Assembly: GCA_052246295.1 (NCBI GenBank)
Contig: JBQQCO010000002.1
Strand: one strand, 5' to 3'
Source of the DNA: Piscibacillus sp052246295
Lineage (GTDB): Bacteria; Bacillota; Bacilli; Bacillales; Alkalibacillaceae
DNA length: 64,000 nucleotides
The translations under genes and the position numbers were made by a program. Each line of letters starts with the position of its first letter. Position 1 is the first letter of the stretch. Below, in pieces: positions 36,276 through 44,218 of this stretch. The notes beneath the pieces were generated by a model. The model had not been told where the DNA came from and ran no database searches. It saw only the letters and a program-made list of their open reading frames with translations.

Positions 36276-37034
36276 ATGGAAAAGCATATCGAGCAGTTAG
36301 TTAAGTGGTTACAAATGAAAGTTGACGAAGCTAATGTAAATGGTTTAGTCGTAGGACTTAGTGGCGGGATCGATTCCACAGTCGTCGCTTATCTTATTAA
36401 GAAAGCATTCCCCAATCAATCGTTAGGGGTTATTATGCCTTGCAAAAGTGACGGAAAAGATGAATCAGATGCTCAATTAGTTGTCAAAGGCTCAGGCATC
36501 GAATCCTTAACGGTTGATTTATCAGATGAACATGAATTACTTTTTAAGAATATTAAAAAACAAATCCAATCTAAAGAAACCTGGGACAACGAACGAGAGA
36601 AATTAGCTGATGCTAATTTAAGAGCTCGATTAAGAATGAGCACACTCTATACGATAGCAACAAACTATAATTATTTAGTTGTAGGTACAGACAATGCTGC
36701 AGAATGGTATACAGGTTACTTCACAAAATATGGTGATGGAGGAGTCGATTTAGTCCCTCTTCTTCATTACACAAAGTCAGAAGTGCGCGAATTAGCTAAA
36801 GAACTTGGGGTTCCAGATGAAATTATTAACAAAGCTCCAAGTGCAGGACTTTGGGAAGGTCAAACGGATGAAGAAGAAATGGGGGTGTCATATGACACCA
36901 TTGATGCTTTCTTACGCGGTGAGAAAATAAATGAGGCGGATGAAAACTTAATTATAAAAATGCACGAACGTACTGCTCACAAACGCACAATGCCACCTTC
37001 ACCACCAGATTTCCATCATTTCACATTAGAATAA
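36276..37034 (+). CDS. nadE: NH3-dependent NAD+ synthetase
   Basis: Last step of NAD synthesis: amidates deamido-NAD using ammonia and ATP. The 252 residues have the N-type ATP pyrophosphatase loop LSGGIDST near residue 29, NLRARLRMSTLY near 128, GTDNAAEWYTGYFTKYGDGG and the C-terminal HERTAHKRTMP. No glutaminase domain is present, so it is the ammonia-dependent short form. AGGGGATTAGAGA precedes the ATG. Confidence 0.94.
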   Translation: MEKHIEQLVKWLQMKVDEANVNGLVVGLSGGIDSTVVAYLIKKAFPNQSLGVIMPCKSDGKDESDAQLVVKGSGIESLTVDLSDEHELLFKNIKKQIQSKETWDNEREKLADANLRARLRMSTLYTIATNYNYLVVGTDNAAEWYTGYFTKYGDGGVDLVPLLHYTKSEVRELAKELGVPDEIINKAPSAGLWEGQTDEEEMGVSYDTIDAFLRGEKINEADENLIIKMHERTAHKRTMPPSPPDFHHFTLE

Positions 37035-37043
37035 ACGAATGAG

Positions 37044-37084
37044 AAACACCTCTTATTTCAAACTAAGGATACGGAGGTGTTTTC
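37044..37084 (+). terminator. Hairpin after nadE that overlaps the next ribosome site
   Basis: AAACACCTC (37044-37052) pairs perfectly with GAGGTGTTT (37074-37082), followed by TC. The right arm contains the GGAGGTG ribosome site of the next gene. Confidence 0.65.
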
Positions 37085-37085
37085 A

Positions 37086-37592
37086 TTGTTTAAGAAATGG
37101 ACTTTGCTAATGAGTTTGGTTTTGTTAGGTGCTTGTACATTTGTGAACCCTAATCAAGAGGAAAGTATATCAGACGGTGAAGAAACAACGGACATTCAGT
37201 TCGATCAACAACAGGAACCATCAACAGAAGAAAAAATTCGTTACAATATGTATCCGAACCCTTATGAGTATTATAAACAACGTGAAACTGAGGAGTCTTT
37301 AGGTAATACAGATAACAATGGACGTATTAGAGATGAAAAGTTTCGCGAGCGTAATGAACAAAACCGTCAGATTTACTATGAACTAAGGAACTTACGTGAG
37401 ATTAGGGAAGCAGGTGTTGCGGTTACTGACGACCAAATTTACGTGGCCATTTATTTAGCCAGTCGAGTAGAAGAAGAAGAAGCTATTGAAAAAACAAAAG
37501 AAGTAGTAGAAAATATAACTGGTAGAACAGATATTTCTGTAAGTGTGGATGAGGAGTTCCACAATCGTATAGAAGACCGTAAGAAAGATTAA
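37086..37592 (+). CDS. coxA: YhcN/YlaJ-family sporulation lipoprotein, CoxA-like
   Basis: A 168-residue lipoprotein with a short signal peptide and the lipobox LLGAC (lipidated Cys17). The acidic linker is followed by the YhcN/YlaJ domain (about 95-165: REAGVAVTDDQIYVAIYLASRVEEEEAIEK). B. subtilis CoxA (YrbB), a spore cortex protein of this family, follows safA, so position supports the call; YlaJ or YhcN type is possible. TTG start six bases after GGAGGTG. An upstream GTG lies within that ribosome site. Confidence 0.75.
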   Translation: MFKKWTLLMSLVLLGACTFVNPNQEESISDGEETTDIQFDQQQEPSTEEKIRYNMYPNPYEYYKQRETEESLGNTDNNGRIRDEKFRERNEQNRQIYYELRNLREIREAGVAVTDDQIYVAIYLASRVEEEEAIEKTKEVVENITGRTDISVSVDEEFHNRIEDRKKD

Positions 37593-37643
37593 CGAAAAGG
37601 GGTCACCCTCCTTTTCGTATACATAATGAATGGGGGACTTAAT

Positions 37644-38402
37644 ATGAAATTTGCAATTGTAACTGGTGCATCAAGAGGTTTAGGAGAAGAGGTAGCTAAA
37701 AATTTATTAGATAATGGCTATAATCTTTTTACGATTTCAAGAAAAAGAAAGACAAACGAATTAAAAAATTTAGCAAACGAGAACAGACAGTCTTATTACC
37801 ATCATTCGTGTGACTTAAGTGATCTTGAAAAACTTAACGATGTGTTACATGAGATTGTAACGAAACTACATAAAGATTCTTTAGAAGAATTACTAATTGT
37901 TAATAACGCCGGAATGGTAAACCCAATAGGTCCAGTAGGGTCAATTGAGAATCACGATATTGTTAAACATGTTTCGGTTAATTTAACAGCATTAATGTTT
38001 ATCGTTAATACTATGAAAAAACACATTAATACTGAGCGTTTATTTGTCGTTAATATTTCATCAGGTGCTGGTGAAAGACCGATGTATGGTTGGAATGCTT
38101 ATTGTTCAACTAAATCAGCTGTTAACATGTTTACGCAAACAGCTGCATTAGAAGCGGATGAGCTTAATTCAAACGATCTACACATTGCATTTAGTCCTGG
38201 TATAATGGATACAGATATGCAAGAAGAAATTCGCAGTTCAGATCAAGAACAATTTAAATTGGTGGACAAATTTAAACAATACAAGGAAGAAGGGAAACTA
38301 CGTAGTCCTAAAGAAGTGGCAGATATTCTTATGGAATTAATTAATAAACCTTCAGAAATTGAAAATGGTAAAGTTTATCGTGTTTATGATTTAATAAAGT
38401 AA
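37644..38402 (+). CDS. Short-chain dehydrogenase/reductase, YueD (benzil reductase)-like
   Basis: A 252-residue NADPH-type Rossmann oxidoreductase. It has TGASRGLG (7-14), NNAGMV near 90, the catalytic Ser in NISSGAGERP near 139, and Tyr-x3-Lys in AYCSTKSA near 152. The SFSPGVMDT-like segment (AFSPGIMDTDMQEEIRSSDQ) resembles B. subtilis YueD, an (S)-benzoin-forming benzil reductase. The physiological substrate is unknown. GGGGGA precedes the ATG; an earlier in-frame ATG has no good ribosome site. Confidence 0.82.
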   Translation: MKFAIVTGASRGLGEEVAKNLLDNGYNLFTISRKRKTNELKNLANENRQSYYHHSCDLSDLEKLNDVLHEIVTKLHKDSLEELLIVNNAGMVNPIGPVGSIENHDIVKHVSVNLTALMFIVNTMKKHINTERLFVVNISSGAGERPMYGWNAYCSTKSAVNMFTQTAALEADELNSNDLHIAFSPGIMDTDMQEEIRSSDQEQFKLVDKFKQYKEEGKLRSPKEVADILMELINKPSEIENGKVYRVYDLIK

Positions 38403-38425
38403 TGTTTTAAGGGGAGTGGGAAACC

Positions 38426-39145
38426 ATGGCAGGTCATTCAAAATGGCATAATATTAAACATAAAAAGAATGCCAAGGATGCAAAACGCGGGAAAATCTTC
38501 ATGAAACTAGCTAAAGAAATCTATGTTGCTGCTAAACAAGGCGGAAGTGATTTAGAGACGAACTCTGCACTACGACTAGCCGTTGATAAAGCAAAGGCAA
38601 ATAATATGCCTAATGATAATATTGAACGTGCCATTAATAAAGCAACTGGCAACCTAGACGGAGAAAACTACGAAGAGATGGTGTATGAAGGTTATGGACC
38701 AGGTGGTGTTGCTGTTATGGTTGAAGCCTTAACCGACAATAAAAACAGAACAGCATCTGAAGTCAGGCACGCTTTTTCAAAGAATGATGGTAACTTAGGT
38801 GAAAACGGCTGTGTTTCATTTATGTTCCATCGAAAAGGGTATATTGTCATAAAACAGGAAAACGTAGAAAGTGATGAAGATACGTTTATGTTGGAGGCAA
38901 TTGAAGCTGGGTGTGAAGAAATCGAACCACAAGATGAGGTTTATGAAATTTATACGACAGTTGAAGACTTTGAAGATGTAAAGAATGCTCTTGAGAGTTC
39001 TTATCCACTAGAAGTCGCTGAGTTATCAATGTTTCCAGACACTTATACGTCACTAGATGAGGATCAGCAGAATAAAATGGATAAAATGATTGATATGCTT
39101 GAAGATTTAGATGATGTACAAGAAGTTCATCATAATATGGAGTAA
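38426..39145 (+). CDS. yebC: YebC/PmpR family regulator or translation factor
   Basis: A 239-residue cytoplasmic protein, universally conserved, beginning MAGHSKWHNIKHKKNAKDAK. Family members have been described as DNA-binding regulators and as translation factors relieving ribosome stalls at proline runs; sequence alone does not decide. Three-domain architecture and length are normal. AGGGGAGTGG precedes the ATG. In B. subtilis (yrbC) it also lies near ruvAB. Confidence 0.93.
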   Translation: MAGHSKWHNIKHKKNAKDAKRGKIFMKLAKEIYVAAKQGGSDLETNSALRLAVDKAKANNMPNDNIERAINKATGNLDGENYEEMVYEGYGPGGVAVMVEALTDNKNRTASEVRHAFSKNDGNLGENGCVSFMFHRKGYIVIKQENVESDEDTFMLEAIEAGCEEIEPQDEVYEIYTTVEDFEDVKNALESSYPLEVAELSMFPDTYTSLDEDQQNKMDKMIDMLEDLDDVQEVHHNME

Positions 39146-39152
39146 TCAGTAT

Positions 39153-39180
39153 AAAACCTCTCCTTTTGGGGAGGTTTTCA
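39153..39180 (+). terminator. Terminator after yebC
   Basis: AAAACCTCTCC / GGGGAGGTTTT with a 4-base loop. Confidence 0.8.
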
Positions 39181-39227
39181 CATTTTATTTCGCTATGTAT
39201 TATAAACTCATGTTAAACTAATAAGTA

Positions 39228-39239
39228 GAACGTTTGTTC
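39228..39239. promoter_or_regulatory. LexA (SOS) box upstream of ruvA
   Basis: GAACGTTTGTTC matches the Bacillota LexA/DinR consensus GAACnnnnGTTC exactly. It lies just before the ruvA ribosome site (AGGAGG), where bound LexA would block transcription. ruvAB is an SOS target in B. subtilis. Confidence 0.65.
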
Positions 39240-39252
39240 ATAGGAGGAACTC

Positions 39253-39858
39253 ATGTACGCATATATAAAAGGGGAACTTGTAGAGTTAACTGATGAGTAT
39301 CTAGTAGTAGATGTGATGGGGATTGGATATGAGTTATTGAATGCTAACCCATATCTATTTCAATCATACTTAAATCAAACTGTTAAGGTATATACATATT
39401 TGCATGTACGAGAAGATGCTCAGCTTTTATATGGATTTAAAAAAGAAGAAGAAAAAGAATTGTTTAAGAAGTTATTAAATGTTTCTGGTATTGGACCTAA
39501 ACATGCTATGAATATTGTTGGACAAACAACGGTAAATGATTTTGCGCTAGCAGTTGAACGTGAAGATGAGAAGTTCATTACCCAATACCCCGGTGTTGGT
39601 AAGAAGACTGCTCGTCAGATCATTCTCGATTTAAAAGGTAAAGTGACCGAGTGGATGACGGCAACCGAAAGTCAACAGGTCGATGTGCAAATTTATCACC
39701 AAAGTGTCTCTGTTTACTATGAGGAAGCTGTAGAAGCATTAAAGGCATTAGGTTATTCCACTAAAGAAATTAATCAGGTTTCTGGAAAGTTAAAAACTTT
39801 GGAAGCATCATCAACTGATGATGTAGTGAAAAAAGGTTTACAGCTATTAATGCGTTAA
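39253..39858 (+). CDS. ruvA: Holliday junction DNA helicase subunit RuvA
   Basis: Binds four-way junctions and recruits RuvB. The 201 residues have an N-terminal OB-fold (MYAYIKGELVELTDEYLVVD), a central pair of helix-hairpin-helix motifs (VSGIGPKHAMNI, YPGVGKKTARQI) and a flexible C-terminal domain that contacts RuvB. AGGAGG ribosome site. It begins a six-gene run with ruvB, DUF2905, queA, tgt and yajC. Confidence 0.96.
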   Translation: MYAYIKGELVELTDEYLVVDVMGIGYELLNANPYLFQSYLNQTVKVYTYLHVREDAQLLYGFKKEEEKELFKKLLNVSGIGPKHAMNIVGQTTVNDFALAVEREDEKFITQYPGVGKKTARQIILDLKGKVTEWMTATESQQVDVQIYHQSVSVYYEEAVEALKALGYSTKEINQVSGKLKTLEASSTDDVVKKGLQLLMR

Positions 39859-39872
39859 AGTAGGTGAATAAA

Positions 39873-40871
39873 ATGGATGATCGCATGGTGTCAGGAGAAG
39901 TTCAACAGCATGATGAAGAGGTTGAGCAAAGCTTACGCCCAACTATGCTGAGTCAATATATTGGACAGTCTAAGACTAAACAAAATTTAAGTATCTTTAT
40001 AGAAGCAGCAAAAATGCGTGAGGAACCTTTAGATCATGTGTTATTATATGGACCGCCGGGGTTAGGTAAGACAACAATGGCATCAATTATCTCGAATGAA
40101 ATGGGTGTCCAATTTAGAACAACATCTGGACCCGCAATTGAAAGAGCTGGAGATTTAGCAGCAATTTTATCTTCTTTAGAAGCGGGTGATGTATTATTTA
40201 TTGATGAAATTCATCGCCTACCTCGCTCAGTAGAGGAGATTCTTTATCCAGCGATGGAGGACTATGTATTAGACATTGTAATTGGTCAAGGGTCTGAAGC
40301 AAGATCTGTAAGATTAGAACTACCACCTTTTACATTAGTCGGTGCAACGACACGTGCTGGTCTTTTATCTGCTCCATTACGTGATCGTTTTGGAGTATTA
40401 AGCCGATTAGAGTTTTATAATATAGAAGAATTGAGCATGATTATAAAGAGAACATCAGAAATTTTTGAAATAGGTATTGATGAAGAAGCAGCAGGAGAGA
40501 TTGCTTCACGATCTCGTGGAACACCTCGAATTGCTAACCGTTTATTAAAACGTGTACGTGATATTGCACAAGTAAGGCAGGAGAAAACGATATCCCTTGA
40601 AACGACACAGGAAGCTTTATCCATGTTACAAGTGGATGTTGCTGGCTTAGATCATATTGATCATAAATATTTATTAGGCATTATTGATAAATTCCAAGGT
40701 GGACCAGTTGGATTAGATACCATTTCTGCAACAATTGGTGAAGAGTCACAAACCATTGAAGATGTTTATGAACCGTTCTTGCTTCAGCAAGGCTTTATTC
40801 AACGTACGCCAAGAGGTCGTGTTGCCACCATTAAAGCTTATGAGCATTTTGATAGGGAGGTCCAACCATAA
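39873..40871 (+). CDS. ruvB: Holliday junction branch migration ATPase RuvB
   Basis: AAA+ ring motor for branch migration. The 332 residues show LRPTMLSQYIGQ, Walker A GPPGLGKT (60-67), Walker B LFIDEIHRL, sensor-1 GATTRAG, arginine finger region LRDRFG and a C-terminal winged helix (FIQRTPRGRVAT). ATG nine bases inside an upstream in-frame GTG, with AGGTGA as ribosome site. Stop is immediately followed by the next start. Confidence 0.97.
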   Translation: MDDRMVSGEVQQHDEEVEQSLRPTMLSQYIGQSKTKQNLSIFIEAAKMREEPLDHVLLYGPPGLGKTTMASIISNEMGVQFRTTSGPAIERAGDLAAILSSLEAGDVLFIDEIHRLPRSVEEILYPAMEDYVLDIVIGQGSEARSVRLELPPFTLVGATTRAGLLSAPLRDRFGVLSRLEFYNIEELSMIIKRTSEIFEIGIDEEAAGEIASRSRGTPRIANRLLKRVRDIAQVRQEKTISLETTQEALSMLQVDVAGLDHIDHKYLLGIIDKFQGGPVGLDTISATIGEESQTIEDVYEPFLLQQGFIQRTPRGRVATIKAYEHFDREVQP

Positions 40872-41069
40872 ATGGATTTTGGAAAAATACTAGTCGTTAT
40901 TGGCATTGTCTTAATAATCGTTGGATTATCTTGGAGTTTTATTGGAAAATTACCTGGAGATATTACATTTAAAAAAGGCAATACGACTGTTTATTTTCCA
41001 ATAGTAACATCGATCGTAATCAGTATTATTTTAAGTTTGATTTTCTTTGTAATTGGTAGGTTTAGATAA
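40872..41069 (+). CDS. DUF2905 small membrane protein
   Basis: A 65-residue protein with two membrane helices (ILVVIGIVLIIVGLSW and VTSIVISIILSLIFFVIG) around a polar GKLPGDITFKKGN segment, the DUF2905 signature. Function unknown. It starts directly after the ruvB stop, with AGGGAGG 11 bases upstream in ruvB, and is followed by queA, so it is part of the operon. The same gene is often found at this place in other Bacillota. Confidence 0.85.
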   Translation: MDFGKILVVIGIVLIIVGLSWSFIGKLPGDITFKKGNTTVYFPIVTSIVISIILSLIFFVIGRFR

Positions 41070-41085
41070 GGGAAGTGAGTTCAAC

Positions 41086-42114
41086 ATGAATATAGAAGAT
41101 TTTAATTTTGAATTACCAGAAGAGCTAATCGCTCAAACACCATTAGAGAACCGATCAAGTTCAAGATTAATGGTCTTAAATCGAGAAGAAGAGTCAATTA
41201 ATCATCGGCACTTTTATAATATAGTTGATTATTTTGAACCTGGAGATTGCCTAGTACTAAATAACACCAAAGTCATGCCTGCACGATTATTTGGTGAAAA
41301 AGAAGACACAGGTGGTAAAGTAGAATTATTACTCTTAACTCAATTAAAAGGTGATGAATGGGAAGTTCTTGTAAAACCTGCTAAGAAAGTTAAAGTAGGA
41401 ACAAGACTGACTTTTGGCAATGGTTTGTTAAAAGCAGAATGTACTGGATTGAAAGAACACGGTGGTCGTACGGTTCGATTTGAATATAGCGGGATTTTCT
41501 TAGAAGTTCTGGATCAATTAGGCGAAATGCCATTACCACCTTATATAAAAGAACAATTAGACGATCGTGACCGTTACCAAACTGTCTATGCAGAAGAAGT
41601 GGGGTCGGCCGCTGCACCTACAGCAGGCTTGCATTTTACTGAAGATTTATTAGATAAGATTAAAGCTAAAGGTGTTCATATAGCTTATATTACATTGCAT
41701 GTAGGGTTAGGAACATTTAGACCCGTTCAAGTTGATAACATTGAAGAACATGATATGCATGCGGAGTTTTATCAAATGACTCAAGATACGGCAAACTTAT
41801 TAAATGAGGTTAAACAAAGCAATAATAAAATTGTAGCGGTTGGTACTACATCTGTTAGAACCTTAGAGACCATTGCAAGAGATGAAAATGGAACGTTTAA
41901 AGAAACAAGTGGTTGGACGGATATTTTTATCTATCCACCTTATCAATTTAAAGCGATTGATGCTATGATCACGAATTTCCATTTACCAAAATCAACGTTG
42001 ATTATGTTGGTCAGTGCTTTTGCGAATCAAGACTATATTTTAAAGGCATACAATGAAGCTGTGGATGAACGTTATCGCTTTTTCAGCTTTGGCGATGCCA
42101 TGTTAATCCTATAA
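41086..42114 (+). CDS. queA: S-adenosylmethionine:tRNA ribosyltransferase-isomerase
   Basis: Makes epoxyqueuosine in the wobble base of tRNAs with GUN anticodons. The 342 residues are the standard length, with DFNFELPEELIAQ at the N-terminus, VLNNTKVMPARL, YAEEVGSAAAPTAGLHFT and VGLGTFRPV. GGGAAGTGAG precedes the ATG. It works with tgt, the next gene. Confidence 0.96.
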   Translation: MNIEDFNFELPEELIAQTPLENRSSSRLMVLNREEESINHRHFYNIVDYFEPGDCLVLNNTKVMPARLFGEKEDTGGKVELLLLTQLKGDEWEVLVKPAKKVKVGTRLTFGNGLLKAECTGLKEHGGRTVRFEYSGIFLEVLDQLGEMPLPPYIKEQLDDRDRYQTVYAEEVGSAAAPTAGLHFTEDLLDKIKAKGVHIAYITLHVGLGTFRPVQVDNIEEHDMHAEFYQMTQDTANLLNEVKQSNNKIVAVGTTSVRTLETIARDENGTFKETSGWTDIFIYPPYQFKAIDAMITNFHLPKSTLIMLVSAFANQDYILKAYNEAVDERYRFFSFGDAMLIL

Positions 42115-42133
42115 TGAAGGTGACGTAAACGTT

Positions 42134-43273
42134 ATGACAGCTATTAAGTATGAATTGATTAAAACATGTAAACAAACAGGTGCGCGTCTTGGGCGTGTGA
42201 CAACCCCACACGGTTCTTTTGAAACTCCAGTATTTATGCCTGTGGGCACATTGGCAACAGTAAAAACAATGGCTCCGGAGGAATTGAAGGACATAGGGGC
42301 GAATATAATATTATCGAACACTTATCATTTATGGCTACGGCCTGGTGAAGATATTGTGGAAGAAGCGGGTGGACTGCATAAATTCATGAACTGGGATGGA
42401 TCCATTTTAACTGATTCTGGTGGCTTTCAGGTATTTAGCTTAAGCGATATGAGAAAGATTGAAGAAGAAGGTGTTCACTTTAGGAATCATTTAAGTGGCG
42501 AGAAGCTATTTCTATCGCCAGAAGGTGCTATGAAGATTCAGAATTCATTAGGTTCTGATATCATGATGGCCTTTGATGAATGTCCACCGTATCCAGCGAC
42601 TCGCGATTATATGAAGTCATCAGTTGAGAGGACAAGCCGTTGGGCAGAACGTTGCCTAGAAGCTCATCAGAAGCCGGGTCAACAAGGGTTGTTTGGTATA
42701 GTACAGGGTGGCGAGTATGAAGATTTAAGAAAACAAAGTGCCCAGGATTTATTGTCACTTGATTTTCCGGGTTATGCCATTGGTGGGTTATCAGTTGGTG
42801 AGCCAAAAGATGTGATGAACCGAGTGTTGGAGTTTACGACACCACTACTTCCAAACGAGAAACCTCGTTATCTAATGGGAGTTGGGTCACCAGACTCATT
42901 AGTTGATGGTGCAATCCGCGGGGTGGACATGTTTGATTGTGTTCTTCCAACACGTATTGCCAGAAATGGAACTTGTATGACGTCAACTGGTCGTCTAGTT
43001 GTTAGAAATGCTAAATATGCGAGAGATTTCACGCCATTAGATGAAAATTGTGACTGCTATACGTGTCGAAATTACTCAAAAGCATACATCCGTCATTTAA
43101 TTAAAACAAATGAAACGCTAGGATTAAGGCTTACGACTTATCATAACCTGTACTTTTTGGTAAAATTAATGAGTGATGTGAGGGAAGCCATAAGAGAGGA
43201 TCGTTTAGGCGATTTTCGCGATCAATTTTTTGATCAATATGGTTTTAATAAACCTAATGCAAAGAATTTCTAG
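42134..43273 (+). CDS. tgt: tRNA-guanine transglycosylase
   Basis: Exchanges guanine-34 for preQ1 in queuosine tRNAs. The 379 residues include the DSGGFQVFSL substrate site near residue 95, nucleophile Asp in RGVDMFDCVLPTR near 265 and the zinc site CDCYTCxxY...H near 305-335. AAGGTGA is ten bases before the ATG. Order queA-tgt-yajC is conserved across bacteria. Confidence 0.97.
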   Translation: MTAIKYELIKTCKQTGARLGRVTTPHGSFETPVFMPVGTLATVKTMAPEELKDIGANIILSNTYHLWLRPGEDIVEEAGGLHKFMNWDGSILTDSGGFQVFSLSDMRKIEEEGVHFRNHLSGEKLFLSPEGAMKIQNSLGSDIMMAFDECPPYPATRDYMKSSVERTSRWAERCLEAHQKPGQQGLFGIVQGGEYEDLRKQSAQDLLSLDFPGYAIGGLSVGEPKDVMNRVLEFTTPLLPNEKPRYLMGVGSPDSLVDGAIRGVDMFDCVLPTRIARNGTCMTSTGRLVVRNAKYARDFTPLDENCDCYTCRNYSKAYIRHLIKTNETLGLRLTTYHNLYFLVKLMSDVREAIREDRLGDFRDQFFDQYGFNKPNAKNF

Positions 43274-43288
43274 AAAGGAGGGACATCA

Positions 43289-43552
43289 ATGGAGATTTTA
43301 GGAAGTCTATTACCCATAATTCTATTTATCTTATTGTTTTGGTTAATTTTAATTCGTCCGCAACAAAAGCGTCAAAAGCAAGTTAGAGAGATGCAAACGA
43401 ACTTACAAAAGGGAGATCGTATCATAACGATTGGTGGTCTTCATGGTACTGTACATGCTTTAGATGAAGGTACACTTGTATTAGAAGTACATGATGGAAC
43501 GAAACTTACATACGATCGTTCAGCTGTGCGTGAAGTCGTTCAGTCAAGCTAA
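43289..43552 (+). CDS. yajC: YajC, Sec translocase accessory subunit
   Basis: An 87-residue protein with one N-terminal membrane helix (LLPIILFILLFWLILIRPQQKRQK) and a small cytoplasmic domain (KGDRIITIGGLHGTV). It associates with SecDF, encoded 5 kb downstream. AGAAAGGAGG precedes the ATG. Last gene of the ruvA-yajC run (yrbF in B. subtilis). Confidence 0.93.
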   Translation: MEILGSLLPIILFILLFWLILIRPQQKRQKQVREMQTNLQKGDRIITIGGLHGTVHALDEGTLVLEVHDGTKLTYDRSAVREVVQSS

Positions 43553-43596
43553 TAAATAGGCGATGTTAAAGAAAGATTTAACTGTGCCAAGAATAA

Positions 43597-43629
43597 AGAG
43601 CCGACTCTATTAAGAGCGGCTCTATTTTT
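43597..43629 (+). terminator. Terminator after yajC
   Basis: AGAGCCGACTC / GAGCGGCTCT stem and ATTTTT. Confidence 0.85.
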
Positions 43630-43690
43630 ATAAGGTAAGAAAGCATCAATTTTTAACTTAGCTCTTCGCCGAGTAATCGTAAGCGCATGA

Positions 43691-43712
43691 CGCGCCCGTA
43701 ATTAGTCGGGCG
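43691..43712. terminator. GC-rich hairpin downstream of the minus-strand yrzE-like gene
   Basis: GCGCCCG / CGGGCGC with an 8-base loop, just past the minus-strand stop. No clear U-run on that strand, so the role is uncertain. Confidence 0.4.
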
Positions 43713-43729
43713 CTTGAGCTTTTCTTATA

Positions 43730-44098
43730 TCAACTCTTTTTAATATTAACCCCGAACATTCCTCCAACAACTGCAGCTAGTACAAAAATCAAGAAGTATA
43801 ATGTCTGGTTAGAGTACATCCAAGCATCTTGCGCCAGAAATTGATATAAAATAATACCTATTACATAAATAACCCCAATGATGGATCCTGTTAACCAACC
43901 CTTTTCTTCTGTCCTACGCCCGCCTATAAAACCACCAACCATTAAAATGAGAACACTAATGATGAAACTTAACCATTGAAAACCAGAACTTGAAAAGTCC
44001 ATAAAATTAACTAGTAGAGCAATGATTAGACTACCTAATAACATTAATCCGATGACAGTGACAACACCAATAAAACTCGCTTTCATTCGTTCTCCCAT
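43730..44098 (-). CDS. yrzE: TIGR04086 family membrane protein (YrzE-like)
   Basis: A 122-residue protein with four hydrophobic helices and the conserved GGFIGGRRTEEKGWLTG loop in the middle. Function unknown. AGGAGG lies seven bases before the ATG. Position after yajC and before a DUF421 gene and spoVB matches yrzE of B. subtilis. Confidence 0.8.
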   Translation of the reverse strand: MGERMKASFIGVVTVIGLMLLGSLIIALLVNFMDFSSSGFQWLSFIISVLILMVGGFIGGRRTEEKGWLTGSIIGVIYVIGIILYQFLAQDAWMYSNQTLYFLIFVLAAVVGGMFGVNIKKS

Positions 44099-44218
44099 AG
44101 CGATACCTCCTTAAATTTATACGCCCATTTGGCAACTTGTCTAATATAAAATATGCATGTTTGACCAAGAAAAGACGTATTTATTTGTAAGGGAGAAACC
44201 GTAAAGGGGATATTGTTT

